From JAKLQR01 sp963753165 (GTDB lineage Bacteria > Nitrospirota > Thermodesulfovibrionia > Thermodesulfovibrionales > SM23-35), in assembly GCA_963753165.1 (NCBI GenBank), contig CAVWBP010000006.1:21666-85665 (forward strand): 64,000 nucleotides of DNA, written 5' to 3'. The stretch's first letter is position 1; the number at the start of each line of letters is the position of its first letter. Positions 60,431 through 64,000 of the stretch are shown here, in pieces. The position numbers and the translations under genes were made by a program. The notes below the pieces were generated by a model that saw nothing but the letters and a program-made list of their open reading frames with translations, searched no databases and was not told the origin of the DNA.

Positions 60431-60952
60431 ATGTCAGATGGCAAACTTGTAAAAGATTTGATGATCGGTATTTTCGAGTACCCTCATATCCCCTACTGGT
60501 TTTCAATCAACCAGGCAGTGAGGATTATCAAGGTCTCGTTCATCAGCACCAAGAAATACCCGGAACCCATGGCGATCCTCGTATTTGACGAGAAATATAA
60601 TCTTATGGGAACTCTTACGCTCAAAGATCTCCTGAAGGGACTTGAACCGAGGTTCATGCAAGCCACCACAAAAGCCCAGGTGCCTGAAGAGGACGAGAGA
60701 GGGCTGGCATTCATCTGGGATTCCCTGTTTACAAAGGAAACGAAGGAACTTGCGGAGAAACCGGTGAGCGAGGTCATGTCTCCTGCGAAATATTTTGTCG
60801 ATCCAAACGACCCGGTGACCAAGGCGGCATATCTCATGATCCACCATAACCTCGTTTTGCTGCCTGTACTGGAGAACAAGAAGAAGTTCGTCGGTCTTGT
60901 CCGTATGGTTGAGGTCTTCGATGAAATATCCAACGCAATCACGCAGGAATAG
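60431..60952 (+). CDS. Two-CBS-domain regulatory protein
   Basis: 173 residues with two CBS motifs: INQAVRIIKVSFISTKKYPE with MAILVFDEKYNLMGTLTLKD, and VSEVMSPAKYFVDPNDPVTK with LLPVLENKKKFVGLVRMVEV. CBS pairs bind adenine nucleotides and regulate attached or neighbouring proteins. It lies 14 bases after the GntR gene and 9 bases before the SLC13 permease, so it may adjust transport according to energy state. AGGAGG precedes the start. Confidence 0.9.
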   Translation: MSDGKLVKDLMIGIFEYPHIPYWFSINQAVRIIKVSFISTKKYPEPMAILVFDEKYNLMGTLTLKDLLKGLEPRFMQATTKAQVPEEDERGLAFIWDSLFTKETKELAEKPVSEVMSPAKYFVDPNDPVTKAAYLMIHHNLVLLPVLENKKKFVGLVRMVEVFDEISNAITQE

Positions 60953-60961
60953 GAGGTTCAT

Positions 60962-62479
60962 ATGGCAGAGAAAGAGACGAAAAGGACAGAAGGATTACCT
61001 GAACCACCACCGGAAATACTAGTTGCCGAAAAGAAAAAGATATTTGACCTGAGGAGATTATTTTTTCTTTTCCTCGGTTTGTCATTCTTCTTTGTTTTCA
61101 ATTATATGCCCCCTCTCCCTGACGCCGTTGACCCCCTCGGAGCGCATTTTCCGCTCTCAAAGGAAGGGAAAGCAGCCATTGCGCTCTTCCTCCTTGCAGG
61201 CACATGGTGGGTATTTGAGGTTGTGCCCATCGGTATCACGAGCATCCTTATCGGCGTGATGCAGGCGCTCTTCATGATCAGACCTGCAAAGGTTGCTTTC
61301 AAAGACTTCATGGACACCTCTGTCTGGTTCATCTTCGGATCCATCGTCATCGGGATGGTCTTCACCAGGTCAGGGCTCACAAAACGCCTGGCGTATAAAA
61401 TGCTCACGATTGTCGGTGAAAAGACGAGCATGATTTACCTCGGATGTTTTGTGGTGACCGCAGTTCTCACCCACATCATGGCGCATACTGCTGTCGCAGC
61501 GACGATGTATCCTCTCCTCCTCGCAATCTATTCTCTGTACGGCGAAGGAGACAAGGTAACAAAATTCGGCAAGGGACTCTTCATCGGCATGGCCTTTGTA
61601 GCCGGCGCAGGAAGCATCGTTACCCTGCTCGGCGCAGCCCGCGGCGCGGTTGCAATAGGGTTTTACAACGACATCATGGGGAAAAACGTTACGTTTTTTG
61701 AGCTCACGAAATACATGTTCCTCCCTGGCTGGATCATGACATTTCTCCTCTGGGGATATATGATGATATGGTTCAAGCCGGAGAAAAAGAACATTCCCGG
61801 ATTAAGGCAGAAAGCCCAGCAGTTATACAACGAGATGGGGGCCATTACCGGCAGAGAGATATTTGTCGGCCTCGCTGTTCTCGGGATTATTGTTTTCCTC
61901 TCACTCCAATCCTTTGTTCCCGCGTTGAAACCTTTTGACAAGTCAGCGGTTGTCCTCGTCTCCACAGTACTCTTTTTTGCGACCAAGATCCTCACGATCA
62001 AGGACCTTGAAGAGATACCCTGGAACATCATCCTCCTCTTCGGCGGCGCGATGAGCATCGGCTTCTGCCTCTGGGAAACCGGCGCGGCCAAATGGCTTGC
62101 CATCAACTGGCTGGTAATGTTCCAGCATTCGCACTGGTTCATTTTTATTCTCGCGATAGCATTCTTCGTCATGATCATGACCAACTTCATCATGAACGTT
62201 GCGGCGATCGCGATCTCACTTCCTGTTGCGCTTGTTATTGCCCCTTATCTCGGGGTTTCAGGTGAGGTAATTTTATTTTCTTCACTGGTAACAGCGGGAA
62301 TGCCGTTCCTGCTTCTCGTTGGAGCAGCGCCGAATGCAATTGCATATGAGTCGAAACAGTTTACCACAGGGCAGTTCTTTGTTGCAGGTATCCCCGCCAG
62401 TATCGTCTTAATGGCTATTGTTGGTCTATGCGCAGCCATCATATGGCCTCTGTTAGGGATGCCGATAACATTGAAATAA
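60962..62479 (+). CDS. SLC13/DASS-family sodium-coupled anion permease
   Basis: 505 residues with about twelve membrane helices: PLSKEGKAAIALFLLAGTWW, FMDTSVWFIFGSIVIGMVFT, LTHIMAHTAVAATMYPLLLA, ILLFGGAMSIGFCLWETGAA, MTNFIMNVAAIAISLPVAL and ATPNAIAYESKQ-type end (VGAAPNAIAYESKQFTTGQF). The SNT-like TNFIMN and APNAIA motifs bind Na+ and substrate in this family. The substrate class is di/tricarboxylates or sulfate. GGAGG precedes ATG 60962. It is the last gene of GntR-CBS-permease; a hairpin follows. Confidence 0.92.
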   Translation: MAEKETKRTEGLPEPPPEILVAEKKKIFDLRRLFFLFLGLSFFFVFNYMPPLPDAVDPLGAHFPLSKEGKAAIALFLLAGTWWVFEVVPIGITSILIGVMQALFMIRPAKVAFKDFMDTSVWFIFGSIVIGMVFTRSGLTKRLAYKMLTIVGEKTSMIYLGCFVVTAVLTHIMAHTAVAATMYPLLLAIYSLYGEGDKVTKFGKGLFIGMAFVAGAGSIVTLLGAARGAVAIGFYNDIMGKNVTFFELTKYMFLPGWIMTFLLWGYMMIWFKPEKKNIPGLRQKAQQLYNEMGAITGREIFVGLAVLGIIVFLSLQSFVPALKPFDKSAVVLVSTVLFFATKILTIKDLEEIPWNIILLFGGAMSIGFCLWETGAAKWLAINWLVMFQHSHWFIFILAIAFFVMIMTNFIMNVAAIAISLPVALVIAPYLGVSGEVILFSSLVTAGMPFLLLVGAAPNAIAYESKQFTTGQFFVAGIPASIVLMAIVGLCAAIIWPLLGMPITLK

Positions 62480-62491
62480 AGAAAGAATATA

Positions 62492-62537
62492 GGAGAGGCA
62501 CAGGGTCTGAAGGGTTTCTCCTTCCCTGTGCCTCTCC
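62492..62537 (+). terminator. Long hairpin after the SLC13 gene
   Basis: GGAGAGGCACAGGG and CCCTGTGCCTCTCC pair perfectly over 14 bases around an 18-base loop. There is no T-run directly after it (CTGAACC), so it is either a Rho-independent-like hairpin without tail or an mRNA stabiliser. Confidence 0.6.
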
Positions 62538-62570
62538 CTGAACCTATACCTGGATTTTTATGGAGGAATT

Positions 62571-63294
62571 ATGTCATCTGAAGTCATGCTGAAGAAATAT
62601 TTTCCTGTTGTGTATACCGAAGCTGCATTACATAGACAAGACATACAGAATGCTCAGACAAGATTCGGCTTTAATGCCGACAATACCATCGCTGCGGTGT
62701 GATGTCTGCAGGGACGAGATCTCCCAGCCGCTCGTCGTCCTGATCAAGGAGAAATGGGGGGAGGCGTTCAATTTCTGCAGTCTTGCGGCAATGTTCTTTG
62801 CAGGCAAGACAGGGCTGAAGGCAGCGATGCATCACTGCCCCGTTGTCGAGGGGAAGGAACGGTATGTTTTTTATGCCCTTCCTCATATTGCAATCGGTGC
62901 AAAAGGGCAAGCTCGGGGTCTGCAAGAGGACCGGCAGGAAAGGAAGACTCCAATGCCTGCGGAGCCCTGAATGTCTTTCTCGGGGAACTCAGGGGAGGCA
63001 GGACAAACCTCACAATGGACAATGAGGACGTGGAACTGAGTCCTGATCAGGACCCGGCTTCTGAGAGAGATCCCCTACGGACAGGTCCCCGACCTTCTGG
63101 AATTAACGAAGATAACCCTGAAGGCCGTCAGGGAAGACCTGGAGAATGCCCTGAAGAAGACCGTCAATCCCCGGCACAGTGACTATGCGTTTTTCACCGG
63201 CATACAGATCCATGCACCCGAGGGAAACTATGTTTCCCCGGCAGAAAGCTATGTGGTCCTGAATTCAAAAAAACGGTCGCTCAGGATTCGATAA
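62571..63294 (+). pseudogene. Unknown Cys-containing protein, multiply frameshifted
   Basis: ATG 62571 has a strong GGAGG. The first frame (MSSEVMLKKYFPVVYTEAAL) runs 43 codons. The second frame gives PTIPSLRCDVCRDEISQPLV and GEAFNFCSLAAMFFAGKTGL (Cys residues suggest a zinc or redox site), the third ALNVFLGELRGGRTNLTMDN, and the last IPYGQVPDLLELTKITLKAV through IQIHAPEGNYVSPAESYVVL, ending at TAA 63292-63294. Shifts lie near 62665, 62890 and 63045. It is located between two permease genes. Family not recognised; no function proposed. The joined length is about 235 residues. Confidence 0.5.
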
Positions 63295-63420
63295 CATACT
63301 GCGATAAAAAGGTTAAAGGCTGAAGAAGTGAACGGTTCCGGAGAGAGATGTGCTATGCAGAATCTTTTCACTTTACACTTTTAACTTTTCATTTTGAACT
63401 TTGTATGTAAGGGAGGGGTT

Positions 63421-64000
63421 ATGAAAAGACAGTTGCTCATTTTTTTCAGTATCGGATTGCTCATCTCGCTGCTGTTCCTGCCCGTCAGGGACCTCCGGGC
63501 ATCTTCCGGGGAGGCTGCGGAGATGGACAGGATATTCGTCTCCGGAGAGGTCCTGGATTCTCACAAGGAGCCGGTGAAGGAGGCGGAGCTCAGGGTCCTC
63601 ATCAACGGGGAGGTCCACAAACTTGTAGCAGAACATAAGGAGGTGGAAGCCACAGAGACTTCCTCTCACGGCACCTATCAGCTGGAATTCGACCTGCCAC
63701 CGGGCACGGTCGACACTGCCACCATGCAGTTGAAACTTTCAAAAACAAGCTACCGGACAACCTATATTGACTTCGCGAAGGAGGACTTTGCGCAGAAAGG
63801 CCGGAATTTCTATGCGGTCAAGAATCAGGAGATGCCGAGAGCAATCGGGCCTGCCTTCTGGATAGCCACGATTGTGTTCCTCATTGCATATGCCCTGATC
63901 TCCTTTGAACTCCTGCACAGGACGATTGCGGCCATGCTCGGAGCAACCATTATGCTCCTCATCACCTATACCTTCGGTACCCTCAACCATGAATACCATA
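63421..64000 (+). CDS. Second ion-transporter-superfamily (SLC13/ArsB/NhaD-like) permease, partial at right edge
   Basis: 193 residues visible. A signal-like first helix (LLIFFSIGLLISLLFLPVRD), then an extracytoplasmic carboxypeptidase-regulatory/Ig-like domain (RIFVSGEVLDSHKEPVKEAE, GTYQLEFDLPPGTVDTATM) up to about residue 140, then membrane helices (IGPAFWIATIVFLIAYALI, and RTIAAMLGATIMLLITYTFG). The R-T-I-A-A-M-L-G-A pattern is the opening of ArsB/NhaD-type SLC13-superfamily transporters. The N-terminal domain before the first transport helix is unusual. ATG 63421 has GGGAGGGG upstream. Substrate unknown. Confidence 0.82.
   Translation, partial: MKRQLLIFFSIGLLISLLFLPVRDLRASSGEAAEMDRIFVSGEVLDSHKEPVKEAELRVLINGEVHKLVAEHKEVEATETSSHGTYQLEFDLPPGTVDTATMQLKLSKTSYRTTYIDFAKEDFAQKGRNFYAVKNQEMPRAIGPAFWIATIVFLIAYALISFELLHRTIAAMLGATIMLLITYTFGTLNHEYH

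Noticed and set aside
62640..62710. TGA in the broken Cys-rich gene as a second selenocysteine codon
   Set aside because: The conserved reading continues in a different frame after the TGA, and further shifts follow, so a frameshift explains it better.
63360..63420. CTTTTCACTTTACACTTTTAAC-type stretch before the last permease as an operator
   Set aside because: It looks like simple-sequence spacer of a kind common between genes; no symmetry or spacing suggests a binding site.
1..64000. CRISPR arrays, tRNA and rRNA genes
   Set aside because: No regularly spaced repeats and no cloverleaf or rRNA-like sequence noticed in any intergenic space; this was by eye, without a covariance search.

Overview
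The window looks like one chromosomal contig from an uncultured, free-living, Gram-negative bacterium able to live anaerobically. Several parts of the gene content fit Nitrospirota (Thermodesulfovibrionia-like) or Desulfobacterota genomes: an archaeal-type split glutamate synthase, NrpR, an AmmeMemoRadiSam enzyme, ferredoxin-thioredoxin reductase, LutB, SLC13 permeases and many two-component and c-di-GMP proteins. This taxonomic placement is inference. No rRNA, tRNA, CRISPR array, phage or complete insertion sequence was seen.

Layout. 0-9 kb: partial sigma-70 factor (leaves the left edge), tandem PilZ protein, RAYT-type HUH transposase, 3D-domain protein, ferritin-like protein, HU, a broken Ig-like protein, a broken TauE permease, PAP2 phosphatase, a YacP-like NYN protein with an apparent ATC start, and a TraB/GumN protein. 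9-17.6 kb: a striking co-directional cluster with a very large secreted C25 (gingipain-type) protease followed by PqqD, SPASM radical SAM, a 57-residue Cys-containing peptide, an HprK-like kinase and an ER-type S26 peptidase; it reads as an uncharacterised RiPP-like system. 17.6-30.6 kb: housekeeping (Ste24-like protease, CinA-like, AmrS, RimI-TsaB-MFS, glutaredoxin-FTR-GlyS, HemB, IscA-like) and a DsbA-like thiol oxidoreductase whose first active-site Cys is an in-frame TGA with a plausible bSECIS hairpin, i.e. a probable selenoprotein. 30.6-36.6 kb: NrpR, two tandem FMN-binding glutamate-synthase-like genes and a KaiC-like/XRE/cupin fusion regulator. 36.7-43 kb: GGDEF protein, LutB-like protein, Crp/Fnr regulator, a MazEF-like pair, and a methyltransferase and an RsgA-like GTPase carrying attC-like sites. 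43-51 kb: ferredoxin-type protein behind an FNR-type box, a five-domain split glutamate synthase operon, and a NifA-type activator. 51-57 kb: RpfG-type regulator, IlvE/TrmB pair, large sensor kinase with a single receiver. 57-64 kb: a PEP/pyruvate-binding protein without the usual TIM barrel, GntR, CBS, SLC13 permease, a broken Cys-rich gene and the start of a second permease.

Two themes cut across the window. (1) Nitrogen assimilation: NrpR, two types of glutamate synthase, a NifA-like activator and a stand-alone NtrC-like receiver. (2) Small dispersed repeats: two copies of a MITE-like element whose ends supply the stop codons of neighbouring genes, plus several stem-loop repeats with a GTCATTCC...GGAATCCAG core, one fused to the 3' end of a gene.

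Caution: many genes are broken by single-base indels (roughly thirty or more), clustered at 9.2-9.9, 29.8-33, 42.5, 44.2-49.6 and 62.6-63.1 kb. In each case the conserved protein continues immediately in another frame, so much of this may be sequencing or assembly error rather than decay. I call those loci pseudogene only in the sense of frameshifted as given.
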